Source of the DNA: Rubripirellula sp.
Lineage (GTDB): Bacteria > Planctomycetota > Planctomycetia > Pirellulales > Pirellulaceae
Length of the DNA: 50,101 nt
Assembly: GCA_028823035.1 (NCBI GenBank)
Contig: JAPKCI010000017.1
Location: 1-50,101, forward strand
Direction: 5' to 3'
Shown here piece by piece: positions 7,078 to 15,751 of the stretch (position 1 is the first letter of the stretch; each line of letters opens with the position of its first letter). The notes below the pieces were generated by a model, which ran no database searches, had not been told where the DNA came from, and worked only from the letters and a program-made list of their open reading frames with translations. Position numbers and translations under genes: made by a program.

Positions 7078-10059
7078 TCACTTACGCATTGATTCAGGGC
7101 CCTGCACAAAAGTTTCGTGCAGGACGACTTCGCGGATCAGGGATTGAAGCGGAAATTCATCGACTGTGGCGGTCTCAACAATATCATCGACGGCCACCGC
7201 ATCGGCTGGATTCAGATCACGTGACAATGCGAACCGTAGCAGGTGGGCTGTGAATGCTTTGGCAAATCGCTGTTGTTCCTGTTCCAGCACACTCTTGAAA
7301 CGGACGACACCATCAAACGGGTGCTTGGTCATCAGTGTTCCACCGGCATCGACTGTCCGACCATTCTTGTATTTGTCACGCCATCGCCCAGTGATGTCAA
7401 AGTTTTCAAGGGCAAAGCCAAGTGGGTCGAGTCGTGAATGACAACTCGCACAGTCGGGGTTTTTCCGATGAACGGCAAACTTTTCGCGAATTGTCAGATC
7501 ATGACCCCCGTCCTCTTCATTCAGCGGTGGAACATCATTGGGTGGTGGTGGTGGTGGGTCATTGAAAATGACTTCAATGACCCAGGCTCCACGGGCGATC
7601 GGATGCGTTCGTTTGGGTCCCGACGTCATGCTCAACATGGCCGCATTGGTGATGACGCCACCATAGCGAGGGTCTTCCACTGGAACACGTTCGAAACGGG
7701 CAGAACGCAGCATCCTTTTTACCTGTTCGTCGAATTCGCGTTTCAGGTCCTGTTGCCGTTTTTCCGGGTCGACTGGACTTGGAACCTTCTGCAACGCGAG
7801 TTCGTTGTCTTGGATATCTTTCTTCAGTTGATCCATTTTCGTAGTTTGCGATTCACTCATCGCGGCCCCGATATCTGTATCGGAAACAAAGAGATTGTTT
7901 CCGGTAAAGGCTGCCGCGACTTCTTCGGCTTTCAAGTCACGGTCATACAACCGTGCCTCGTCGATGCTGATCGACAGATATTTGTTTCCACCGGCTGGCA
8001 GATGTCGTAACCCGAAAATGACGGAGGTCTGATCTTTTGGAAAGGTGGCTGAACCTTTTTGAAACGATTCGCCATATGGCTGGCCATTACGGTAGAGCCG
8101 CGTGGTGCCATCGTCTTGATAGACCATGACCAGGTGCAGCAGAGTTTCCGTTTCCGTTTCTGCGGTTGAATCGGGGAAATCATCGGTGCGGCTGAATCCA
8201 TTGCTTCCCGAAATCCAGTGTTTATGTTTGCGTTCGCCCAGGACAATCGTGTCAAAGAAATCTCCTGGCCCCTGGATCCCCATGGCTCCACCACCCTGTT
8301 GATTGACATCATGCAATCGGAACCGGATCTCTAGCGTCTTGGCTTTCAGTTCAATCGGCAAGCTTGGGCTTTGCAGATAGGATTGATCCAGGACTGCCAT
8401 GCCATTCTCGAACCGAACCTTGCCATGCGGGGTCAGTTCAAAATCATTGACGGAACTCTTGAAGTCTCCATTGAAATCCCAGGCGGCATAAGGTTTAAGA
8501 TCAAGGGGAGGTTGAGACTTTACATCTTGGCGTCGCTGTTCGAGCAATTGTTTCCGGATGGGAGCAATCAACGTGTTCTGCTGATTTCGCAATCCGTCGA
8601 TCACGGCAGTGAGTTCAACGCGTCGTTCCTCGTTCCTGCGATTGAAGTCCGCAACCTCCTCGCGATTCAGTTGGGGAGGTTTTAAATCGGATTCATACCA
8701 GAATTTCAGAAACTCACTGCGATAGGTGGCCTTTGGTGACAGAAGTTCTTTCAAAGGGCGATTCTCAAGGAATACCATGTCAAACAGCAGCAGCGGCTCA
8801 AGAACCATCTGCAGACTGGCTGGTTTCTGTTTGTCCAGACTGAACAGTCGGTATTGTCCCGGATCGGGAGTCGCAGCCAAAACGTTTTCGAGCTGCATCC
8901 ATTGGGCAGGGAACGAGTCCAGGAACCTTTCAATCTTGGGGTCTGCCATCATCCGATCGACGGTTTGTTCAAGCACTTCTGGCTTGGCCAATTCCCCCTC
9001 CTCCGCGAGGTCAAGCAACGCTTTGTCAGGTCCACTGCTCCAGAGGAAAAAGGAGAGGCGTGAGGCGAGTTCGAAGCTTGCGTCGGATGGGTTTCTGGCG
9101 TCTGTCCGGTACAGAAAGAGAGGTGAAGAAAGGGCAGCAGAGGCCACTTTCTTCATGCCCGCGGTAAATGGAATACCCGCCTCGATGCTTGCAAGTGTGT
9201 AGTCCCGGTAGCGATCTAACGTTTCTGTTTCCACCACGCTGCGAAACGCGCTCCGCAAGAAAGGCTTGAGGCGGCGTTCAATTTCCAGAGCCAGATTTGT
9301 TTTGTCGTCCGGTTCGGCAAAAAACTCGTTCCAGATGCCGACGTTCTGAGCATTGAAATCAGGGCTCTCGGTGATCGAGACGCTCAACCGCAGAAAGGCA
9401 TCCAGCAGCAATGGTGACAAGGTCAACTGGTTGGCCTGATTGTCAAAGCCATGAGCGGCGCGAAGATCTTTCGGATAAGCGGTGACCGACTCCATCCCGC
9501 CAGAAACTTCCAGCGACTTGCAGGTGACCTGCACGCTGCCGGGCATCTCGCGAGCGCCCTTTTGAAGGTAATTTTGCTCGCGGACCATCAACTTTTCAGG
9601 CAGCCGGAAGACATCCAGCTTTAAACCGAACAGATCTTTGACGGCGTAGTTGTATTGAAAACGATTGAGTCGGCGAATCGGGATGTCCGGTAGTGGAGCG
9701 TTCGCGGTGGACTCGCGTAGTAACTCCTTGAGGCTCTGGACCGCAGTCTTGCGTACAGAGTCAGCCAGGCCGGGTTCGTCCTTGGGCGGCATGTCGTAGG
9801 AGTCAAGTGCCTCAAGCATTGCCAAAATCAACGCCGGTTGACCGATCAGATCGGTGTGGTTCTTGATCGCCTCAAAGTCCACCTCTCCATTAGCATCGTT
9901 GCCACTGTGGCAATGGACGCAGTGTTCAGCGATCAGCGGTTGAACCAAAGTTTCAAACTGCTCAGCCTGAAGATTGTGAGCAGACAATGTGAACAACACA
10001 CACGTCCACCAAGCCGGGGGCAAGGGCCAAAATCTCAGTCGCATTTTCACGATGCTCAT
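7078..10059 (-). CDS. DUF1592 cytochrome-like protein with LamG insert
   Basis: A 993-residue exported relative of the DUF1592 proteins. After a signal peptide (about residues 6-33) comes CVHCH (47-51). A DUF1587-like block (RRLNRFQYNYAVKDLFGL), DUF1595 (ending SSPLFLYRTD) and DUF1592 (ASRLSFFLW) follow. Residues about 524-713 form an inserted concanavalin/LamG-type beta sandwich (YAAWDFNGDF, LEIRFRLH, HLVMVYQDDGTTRLYRNGQPYG, SIDEARLYDRDL) flanked by coiled-coil-prone charged helices. DUF1588 resumes with RYGGVITNAAMLSMTSGP, a proline run (PPPPPP) and a second haem motif CASCH (from C870), then DUF1585. I chose the ATG at 10059, which overlaps the upstream stop (ATGA); a GTG at 10065 and an ATG at 10044 are alternatives. 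LamG domains often bind sugars, so carbohydrate targeting is a reasonable guess. Confidence 0.9.
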   Translation of the reverse strand: MSIVKMRLRFWPLPPAWWTCVLFTLSAHNLQAEQFETLVQPLIAEHCVHCHSGNDANGEVDFEAIKNHTDLIGQPALILAMLEALDSYDMPPKDEPGLADSVRKTAVQSLKELLRESTANAPLPDIPIRRLNRFQYNYAVKDLFGLKLDVFRLPEKLMVREQNYLQKGAREMPGSVQVTCKSLEVSGGMESVTAYPKDLRAAHGFDNQANQLTLSPLLLDAFLRLSVSITESPDFNAQNVGIWNEFFAEPDDKTNLALEIERRLKPFLRSAFRSVVETETLDRYRDYTLASIEAGIPFTAGMKKVASAALSSPLFLYRTDARNPSDASFELASRLSFFLWSSGPDKALLDLAEEGELAKPEVLEQTVDRMMADPKIERFLDSFPAQWMQLENVLAATPDPGQYRLFSLDKQKPASLQMVLEPLLLFDMVFLENRPLKELLSPKATYRSEFLKFWYESDLKPPQLNREEVADFNRRNEERRVELTAVIDGLRNQQNTLIAPIRKQLLEQRRQDVKSQPPLDLKPYAAWDFNGDFKSSVNDFELTPHGKVRFENGMAVLDQSYLQSPSLPIELKAKTLEIRFRLHDVNQQGGGAMGIQGPGDFFDTIVLGERKHKHWISGSNGFSRTDDFPDSTAETETETLLHLVMVYQDDGTTRLYRNGQPYGESFQKGSATFPKDQTSVIFGLRHLPAGGNKYLSISIDEARLYDRDLKAEEVAAAFTGNNLFVSDTDIGAAMSESQTTKMDQLKKDIQDNELALQKVPSPVDPEKRQQDLKREFDEQVKRMLRSARFERVPVEDPRYGGVITNAAMLSMTSGPKRTHPIARGAWVIEVIFNDPPPPPPNDVPPLNEEDGGHDLTIREKFAVHRKNPDCASCHSRLDPLGFALENFDITGRWRDKYKNGRTVDAGGTLMTKHPFDGVVRFKSVLEQEQQRFAKAFTAHLLRFALSRDLNPADAVAVDDIVETATVDEFPLQSLIREVVLHETFVQGPESMRK

Positions 10060-11441
10060 GTCCACAGATCGGAAATGACGCCGGAACTGTCAGCAAACTG
10101 TTCGATTTCCAGACCCATCAGATTAGCAATCGTCAGCCACATGTTTGAATTCAGGGTGCCGCTGGCAGACTGAATGAAGCGGCCCTGTTTGATTTGTCCT
10201 TGTGCTCGCCCGGCTACGATCAACGGCAAGTCATAGTATTGGTGAGTCGCACCGTCGCCGAGTCCCGCCCCATAGGTGACAATCGAGTTGTCGAGCAAAC
10301 TTGTCCCATCGGCGTCCTTGATCGCTTTCATTCGGGACAGGATGTAGGCATATTGTTCCATGTGGAAGATGTCAATCTTTTGCACTGATTTGTAGCCCTC
10401 GCCCTTTTGGTTGTGGGTCATGTTGTGGTGCTGGACGGGATCGGGAAAGACACCCTCATACAACAGGGAAGCATCCCAGCGTTCTGGGCCGACCATGAAG
10501 GTGCAGACATTGGTGATCCCCATCTGCAACGCAAGCAACATCAGATCAGCCTGCAGCCTGATGTATTCTCCACGGGGCAGAAGTTCGTTTTTTGGAATCG
10601 TGATGTCAGCGGCGGAAACCAGTTTTTGCAACTTTTCGATCCGAACTTCAATGTCGCGAATCATCGCCATGAACTCGCCAAGTGTTTCGCGATCCCTGCG
10701 ACCCAGTTTCTTGGACAGTGATTTGGCATCGGCGAGCACAAGGTCAGTCACGTCAGTGACATGCCGACGATAGCCATCAGCCAGAAACAGACGCTCATAC
10801 AGCTTTTCAGGATCCTTGATCGAGGGAGCGATCTTGTCGGGACCGTACCAGGAAATGTTATTGAAATAGATCGATTCCTTGCCCGCTTTGAATCCGTTGC
10901 AACTGATTTCCAATGAGTTGAAGGCGGTTGTGTATCCGACATGATCACCAATGACCTGATCCAGACTGCGACCATTGGGATGTTTGATTCCAGCCGCCTG
11001 GGCCTGCTCGGGCGACAAACTGGTCAAGTAGCAGGACGCGCCCTGTGCATGGACGTCCTGTCCGTTCTTGAAGGTCCGGTCAAGTCCCGTTACCAGTGAG
11101 ATGTCTTTGATGTGTTCTGCCAGAGGCTGCATCGTCGAGGTCAGTTCCAGCGGATAAATTCCGGGCTTGTTCTTCTTGCGTAATTCGCTCTTGGTTTTGT
11201 CTGCATTGAATCCGCCGACGAAACCGGGCAAATCGGCCATCTCTTCCCCCGGAAAAAAGCAACGTCGCACGAGCCCATTGGGGACGTACATGATGACGAG
11301 TTTCTTGCTCGGTTTTCCCACCTTATCGTGCACACCACCGGTACCTGCACGGTCCTCAACCGCACCTGCGATCGAGGGCAGGAAGGGAAGCGTTAGCACC
11401 GCCCCTTTCGTTTTCAGGAATTTCCTTCGCGTGAACGTCAT
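10056..11441 (-). CDS. DUF1552 family secreted protein
   Basis: A 461-residue DUF1552 protein with a twin-arginine signal (TRRKFLKTKGAVLTLPFLPSIAGA). Family blocks: KLVIMYVPNGLVRRCFFPG, ISLVTGLDRTFKNGQDVHAQGASCYLT, SLDQVIGDHVG, and the C-terminal IVTYGAGLGDGATHQYYDLPLIVAGRAQG. The start at 11441 is supported by an AGAGGA Shine-Dalgarno a few bases upstream; the frame stays open for a further 43 codons to 11570, but those residues look unlike a signal peptide. Its stop overlaps the start of the DUF1592-LamG gene (ATGA), so the two are co-translated. The pairing mirrors the 1128-5110 unit. Confidence 0.9.
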   Translation of the reverse strand: MTFTRRKFLKTKGAVLTLPFLPSIAGAVEDRAGTGGVHDKVGKPSKKLVIMYVPNGLVRRCFFPGEEMADLPGFVGGFNADKTKSELRKKNKPGIYPLELTSTMQPLAEHIKDISLVTGLDRTFKNGQDVHAQGASCYLTSLSPEQAQAAGIKHPNGRSLDQVIGDHVGYTTAFNSLEISCNGFKAGKESIYFNNISWYGPDKIAPSIKDPEKLYERLFLADGYRRHVTDVTDLVLADAKSLSKKLGRRDRETLGEFMAMIRDIEVRIEKLQKLVSAADITIPKNELLPRGEYIRLQADLMLLALQMGITNVCTFMVGPERWDASLLYEGVFPDPVQHHNMTHNQKGEGYKSVQKIDIFHMEQYAYILSRMKAIKDADGTSLLDNSIVTYGAGLGDGATHQYYDLPLIVAGRAQGQIKQGRFIQSASGTLNSNMWLTIANLMGLEIEQFADSSGVISDLWT

Positions 11442-12024
11442 AGCTTCCTCTTTGCCAAGAACGGGGATGTACCAGCAGGGGAGTACCCGGAAAAAGTAAT
11501 CCGTGATGCGTGCGAAACTTGTGCCTTGAGTTGAAGGGGCAACCCAAATTGCCAGCGACTGCCGCACCACCCTATTCTAGCCTCGTAATCACCAAGGGAA
11601 ATGGATCAGCGTGCGATTCTTTGGCTTCAAGTTCCATTCCAATCAGCTTTCTAGCCTCTCGGTTCACCGCTGACCGGCAGAACGATAGCGTGATTGCAAT
11701 CCGAGGTCGGTCTACCACCAAAAAACGGCCAATGGACTCAGTTCACCCCAGTTGGGCCCAGTGGGTGCGAAATCAGCAGGTTAGTAGGTTTTGGTAGGCC
11801 TGAACGCCGGGCTTGGATGCCATGCATCGTGGTCCGTTCTGGTAGACGTCAATCAGGGCGGTCTTGTCCTGACGGAATCTGCCGAAGCCCGCTCTGGTGT
11901 ATGTTCGCTTTCCATGAGGTGTTCTGCCAAACTGTGGGGATTGACGCTGGGGTTGTGGAAATCCCCACGCAGCCTGAATCTAGCTCAACTGATGTTTGAA
12001 CGACGATACGGAGAAACTGACGTG
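11442..12024. other. Divergent intergenic region
   Basis: About 580 bases between two divergent genes. No family-like coding sequence or RNA gene was seen. The frame of the following + strand gene is open from 11791, but its residues before 12025 show no conserved look and would bury the signal peptide internally. Promoters for both flanking genes are expected here. Confidence 0.4.
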
Positions 12025-12822
12025 ATGCGATGTTTTCTGAGTCTGTTGCTTTTGATTCTGCTGCTGGGAGGTATCAGGCTGGACGCCCACAATTCCAGTT
12101 TTTTGCCGGGCGACGCCTTCTTTCACACGGTTTTGACTGATGAACTTCTTGATCAGATCATGCACGAACAGAACCCGGTGTTTTCCTATTCACGGCCAGA
12201 CTTTTTACCGCGGTCCTTCTGCGGCAACGCAGGTTTTTCGAGGCTTGAGTTTCAGGATATGCCAGCGACAGTCAAGAAACACTTGCGTAGTGTCTATGAT
12301 GAGTTTCGAGAAACGATTCCCTTGCAAATTGAGATTACCGACGAGGTTGTTTTCCAAGAAGGCGAGTTAGGTGACGTCGAGATACAAACAGGTCGGCAGA
12401 GCAGACGCGAAATCAATGGCTTCAGCGTTTTCGTTGTGAATTCTGATTTCGATTTACAGAAGCGTCGCTTTGGCCTGAAATACAATGAAGACTGGGCCGA
12501 CGAAGTTGCTGCGTTTGGACATGACCGTAGTCACGCGCAATTGGAATCATTCATCCGATCACCGCAGGGTATTGCCGACGACTGGCGTGATAGCCGACTT
12601 GTTCCTGCCTTGACTGCGGAGTGTCCTGCTACCACGAAAAACAATATGCAGATCGCAGTCCGCGTTAACCGGAAATTTAAATTTCTGGTCGTTCCACACT
12701 CGGACTTTCAGAGACTTTTTAACGCGGATGACGGTGAGTTCATCTACGAGATCGCGGAAACGGGAGTCACTCGCTATACAACTCGGCGGAACCGCTGGAT
12801 TCGTCAACAATCCACCGACTGA
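12025..12822 (+). CDS. Secreted protein of unknown function
   Basis: I do not recognise this 265-residue protein. It begins with a clear signal peptide (MRCFLSLLLLILLLGGIRLDA), which is why I place the start at 12025, preceded by GGAGAAA. The mature part is hydrophilic with few cysteines. It includes the segment LPRSFCGNAGFSRLEF and a region rich in acidic residues (VVFQEGELGDVEIQTGRQ). There is no haem motif, HEXXH or membrane segment. The gene stands alone: divergent from the DUF1552/DUF1592-LamG unit and convergent with the LRR operon. It may be a lineage-restricted periplasmic protein. Confidence 0.7.
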   Translation: MRCFLSLLLLILLLGGIRLDAHNSSFLPGDAFFHTVLTDELLDQIMHEQNPVFSYSRPDFLPRSFCGNAGFSRLEFQDMPATVKKHLRSVYDEFRETIPLQIEITDEVVFQEGELGDVEIQTGRQSRREINGFSVFVVNSDFDLQKRRFGLKYNEDWADEVAAFGHDRSHAQLESFIRSPQGIADDWRDSRLVPALTAECPATTKNNMQIAVRVNRKFKFLVVPHSDFQRLFNADDGEFIYEIAETGVTRYTTRRNRWIRQQSTD

Positions 12823-12850
12823 TATGCCGAAGACACGCAAGGTGGCAGGA

Positions 12851-12871
12851 CGCTCAGCGATGACATGAGCG
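12851..12871. terminator. Weak hairpin between convergent genes
   Basis: CGCTCA (12851-12856) pairs with TGAGCG (12866-12871) around a nine-base loop in the 83-base gap between two convergent genes. There is no T-run on either strand, so it could be a pause or RNA-end structure at most. Confidence 0.25.
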
Positions 12872-12905
12872 GGTCACCCTGATGCCAGCAACGCGTGAAT
12901 CCACA

Positions 12906-14264
12906 TCATGCCAGCAGTTCGGACAGAGGACCCTTCTGGTCCTTGTCTCGGCCAATTGCAAAATCGGGTTGGCCAAAGTGCTCGACCGGAAAACCGGCCA
13001 GATGGCATAGGGTGGTCAACCAGTTACCAATCGTCTGGCGATGGTTAGCACTGCCGTAAGCGGGATAGGCGAGGTAACGCCCCTGAGACTTTAACCTTCC
13101 GCCCAGATTGCCTAGCACCACCATGGGCCACTCGGTGGCCGTGGAATGGTGCTTGTCAGAGTTGTCACTAAGGTAAACGATCAAGGTGTTGTCCAGCATG
13201 GTGCCATCACCTTCGGGAACCGCTTCAAGCTTTCGAGCGACTTCTGCAATCAGGTTGAAATGAAAACTGCGAATCACGTTTCGGCATTCCTGGGATGACA
13301 TGCTGCCACTACTGGCACCATGCCCTACGGAATGCACTTTCGGTGTGATCCCCAAGCCCTGATACGACGAGTTCAGATCACAGGTATGGATCGTCACCAC
13401 GTTGGTTATCCCGGTGATCAGCGCCGAAGCGGCCATGTCAAAGTGGGCTTCCAGTTGATGAGTGCTGTATTTCGAGGTGTACTTGTCAGTCACGGCCGGG
13501 GCATGCTGTTTCAGGATGTCTTGCATCCCAACCAGTTTTAGTCTGCGATCGCGGAGAGCTTCAAAACCACCCAAATAGTGGTCCAGTTTTTCACGCCCCT
13601 GTTGTGGAAGCTCTTGTTGCAGTTTGCGAATGTCATCCGACATGGTGTCGAGTACATTTCCGGTCCGCAGATAATTCCGTTTTATGTCTCCGCCCGCCGC
13701 GATGCTGCCGAACAGATTTTGGAACGCAAGTTCGGGGTTGCACTGGAATGGCAGTTGGCGATTCTTTCCTCGTGCACTGATTGATGGATAGGCCGTTCCC
13801 TGACTGCCGTCTCCCATTTTCAGACCGACATGATTGAAAACCGAGGGTAAACGCTCGGACAGGAACCCGTCGATTGTCGCCTCAGTCGGTTGGCTATGCG
13901 CGCTGGATTTGTAAGCTCCCAAAGCACCATAGTGCGATGAGTGTCCCGGGTTGCACATTCTGCCACTGAGCCCCTGCAGAATAGTCAGTCGGTCACGGTA
14001 GGGTGCGAGCGGTTCCATCCCTGCGGCCAACTCGCGATCTGCCAAAGATTGATCCACAAGGCTGTTGCCACCGTGCTGCAGCCCTGCCGGATTGATGAAC
14101 TCGGCTTGTAGTCCGCTCGATTTGACAACAAACACAAACCGCTGAGGCAGACGGGTGGGGGCACTGTCTTCCTCTGCCTGAGCGTAGTGGTGCAGGAAGG
14201 GGGCAAACGCGAGACCACTGGCTCCCAGAGAAAGACTTTGCAGGACAGATCGGCGGGATTTCAT
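12906..14264 (-). CDS. DUF1552 family secreted protein
   Basis: A 452-residue DUF1552 protein. The start at 14264 gives an N-terminus MKSRRSVLQSLSLGASGLAF, a twin-arginine-like export signal; a TTG at 14303 would add 13 residues and overlap the LRR gene. Recognisable blocks: RFVFVVKSSGLQAEFINP, LTILQGLSGRMCNPGHSSHYGALGAY, ATIDGFLSERLPSVFNHVGL and a C-terminal LIVYLSDNSDKHHSTATEWPMVVLG. It is the last gene of a three-gene operon, 20 bases after the LRR gene. In the other two pairs of this window the DUF1552 gene comes first, so the order here is reversed and a gene is interposed. Confidence 0.88.
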   Translation of the reverse strand: MKSRRSVLQSLSLGASGLAFAPFLHHYAQAEEDSAPTRLPQRFVFVVKSSGLQAEFINPAGLQHGGNSLVDQSLADRELAAGMEPLAPYRDRLTILQGLSGRMCNPGHSSHYGALGAYKSSAHSQPTEATIDGFLSERLPSVFNHVGLKMGDGSQGTAYPSISARGKNRQLPFQCNPELAFQNLFGSIAAGGDIKRNYLRTGNVLDTMSDDIRKLQQELPQQGREKLDHYLGGFEALRDRRLKLVGMQDILKQHAPAVTDKYTSKYSTHQLEAHFDMAASALITGITNVVTIHTCDLNSSYQGLGITPKVHSVGHGASSGSMSSQECRNVIRSFHFNLIAEVARKLEAVPEGDGTMLDNTLIVYLSDNSDKHHSTATEWPMVVLGNLGGRLKSQGRYLAYPAYGSANHRQTIGNWLTTLCHLAGFPVEHFGQPDFAIGRDKDQKGPLSELLA

Positions 14265-14284
14265 GTTAAGAACCGATTCCAAGG

Positions 14285-15751
14285 TTAATGAAGGATTACA
14301 CAAGCGGGTAATTCACGCCGTAGGCGTGCAATCCCGTCCGCGGTCAAACGCGGACAGTTTTCCAACCCAAGGTATTTTAATGACGTCAGGTGTTGCAGGC
14401 TGAGGATACCGCTGTCAGTCAGTTGCTCACAACCGCAGAGAGTGATTTCCTCGAGATGTTTCATGTTGGCAAGGGATTGTAGGCCTGTGTCGGTCACTCC
14501 TGTGCAGTTATCAAGGTACAGTTGCACCAACTGCGAATGATGTTTCAATTCGTTAAGCCCCCGGTCATCGATCAGTGCACAATCTGCAAGATTCAGCCGC
14601 GTCAAAGATGACGCGTGGTGAAACGCCTGTAGCCCTTTTCCGGTGATTTGGGCGCAGTGCCACAAGTCAACATCAGAAAGCGATTTCATGCCCGCGAGAT
14701 GGGCGAGTCCCTTGTCGGTGAAATTATCGTTATCTGACAGATTCAGTTGGATGAGTCCAGAGTTTGCTGACAATGCCTGCAGGCTACTGTCCGTCAGAGC
14801 GCGGATCGAACCGACGTTCAAGTGTTGTAAATCAGGCAGATTTCGGAAAGCCTCGATTGCACGGTCGGTAAGTACCAGGCACTGAAACAGATTCAAAGTC
14901 CTCAGTGACTGTTTTTCTTCCAGTCGAATCAAGGCATCATCGGTCAGACGTTTCGATTCATGGAGGTCAAGCTGAACGAGACCAGCGGGTAACCGCAATG
15001 TTTTGCCTTCATGCCACCAACAGAAAGCGACATTCAACGTCTGCAGTTTTGCGAGTTTACTGAAAACGACATTGAACCCCTCGTCGGTAATCTTGTGGCA
15101 GCCGTACATTTCCAGATTTCGCAACTCGGTCAGATGGGCCAGATGCTTGACGCCATCGTCAGTAATCGTGTCCTGCCCATCAAGATCGAGTGACTGCAGT
15201 CGGGTGAGACTGCCGATCTGTTCCATGCCATGATCGCCAAGTTGGCCGCGTCCGCAGGACAGATCCAGATGCAACAATCCGTGAAGATGCTCTAGGCCCT
15301 TGCCACGAAACGAAGCATTGCGAGACACGTTCAGGGACGTCAGCAGCGGAAGATCACCAAGTGGCGTCAGATCTGTTGCCCAGCCAACTTGCGCGGCAGC
15401 AAGATGTTCGAGCGACTTCATGGACCGCAGTGTCTGAAATACATTGGGTGTCAGCCGGCGGCAGGAAGACAGGTCCAGTGACTTTAACTGTGGCAACTGC
15501 AAGAGATGGGCGACTCCTGCGTCAGTGATGTTGCCGCAGGACGTCAGGTTCAGGCTGCTCAGGTCGGCGACAGACGCGATGCGTTTTAAATCATCATCGC
15601 TCAGTTTCGAACCCTTTTCTTCAAGCAGTGACAGAACGGTGTTGATCGTCAATTGCTCGGCTCTGGCTCGTGGCAGACCAGCAGTCATGGCAACCAGCAA
15701 TAGCAGGGCCGTCAGGAAAAGTTGCAGATGTCGAACATGTACTGGAATCAT
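14285..15751 (-). CDS. Secreted leucine-rich-repeat protein
   Basis: A 488-residue exported protein made almost wholly of leucine-rich repeats. A signal peptide (LFLTALLLLVAMTAGLPRARA) is followed by a short helical region and then, from about residue 45 to the end, roughly 16-17 repeats of 22-26 residues with the consensus L..L.L..C..ITD.G...L. This is the cysteine-containing type known from eukaryotic F-box/AMN1 proteins and common in planctomycetes. The repeats should fold into a curved solenoid for protein binding. There is no catalytic domain. It starts within the stop of the DUF1592 gene upstream (ATGA overlap) and ends 20 bases before the DUF1552 start. That makes it a candidate adaptor between these two partners. 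Confidence 0.93.
   Translation of the reverse strand: MIPVHVRHLQLFLTALLLLVAMTAGLPRARAEQLTINTVLSLLEEKGSKLSDDDLKRIASVADLSSLNLTSCGNITDAGVAHLLQLPQLKSLDLSSCRRLTPNVFQTLRSMKSLEHLAAAQVGWATDLTPLGDLPLLTSLNVSRNASFRGKGLEHLHGLLHLDLSCGRGQLGDHGMEQIGSLTRLQSLDLDGQDTITDDGVKHLAHLTELRNLEMYGCHKITDEGFNVVFSKLAKLQTLNVAFCWWHEGKTLRLPAGLVQLDLHESKRLTDDALIRLEEKQSLRTLNLFQCLVLTDRAIEAFRNLPDLQHLNVGSIRALTDSSLQALSANSGLIQLNLSDNDNFTDKGLAHLAGMKSLSDVDLWHCAQITGKGLQAFHHASSLTRLNLADCALIDDRGLNELKHHSQLVQLYLDNCTGVTDTGLQSLANMKHLEEITLCGCEQLTDSGILSLQHLTSLKYLGLENCPRLTADGIARLRRELPACVILH

Noticed and set aside
7535-7560. GGT trinucleotide run
   Set aside because: It encodes the proline stretch that is a conserved part of DUF1588, also present in shorter form in the protein at 2387.
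11791-12024. Open extension upstream of the orphan secreted protein
   Set aside because: The frame is open, but its residues look non-coding and would place the signal peptide 78 residues inside the protein; the ATG at 12025 with GGAGAAA upstream fits better.
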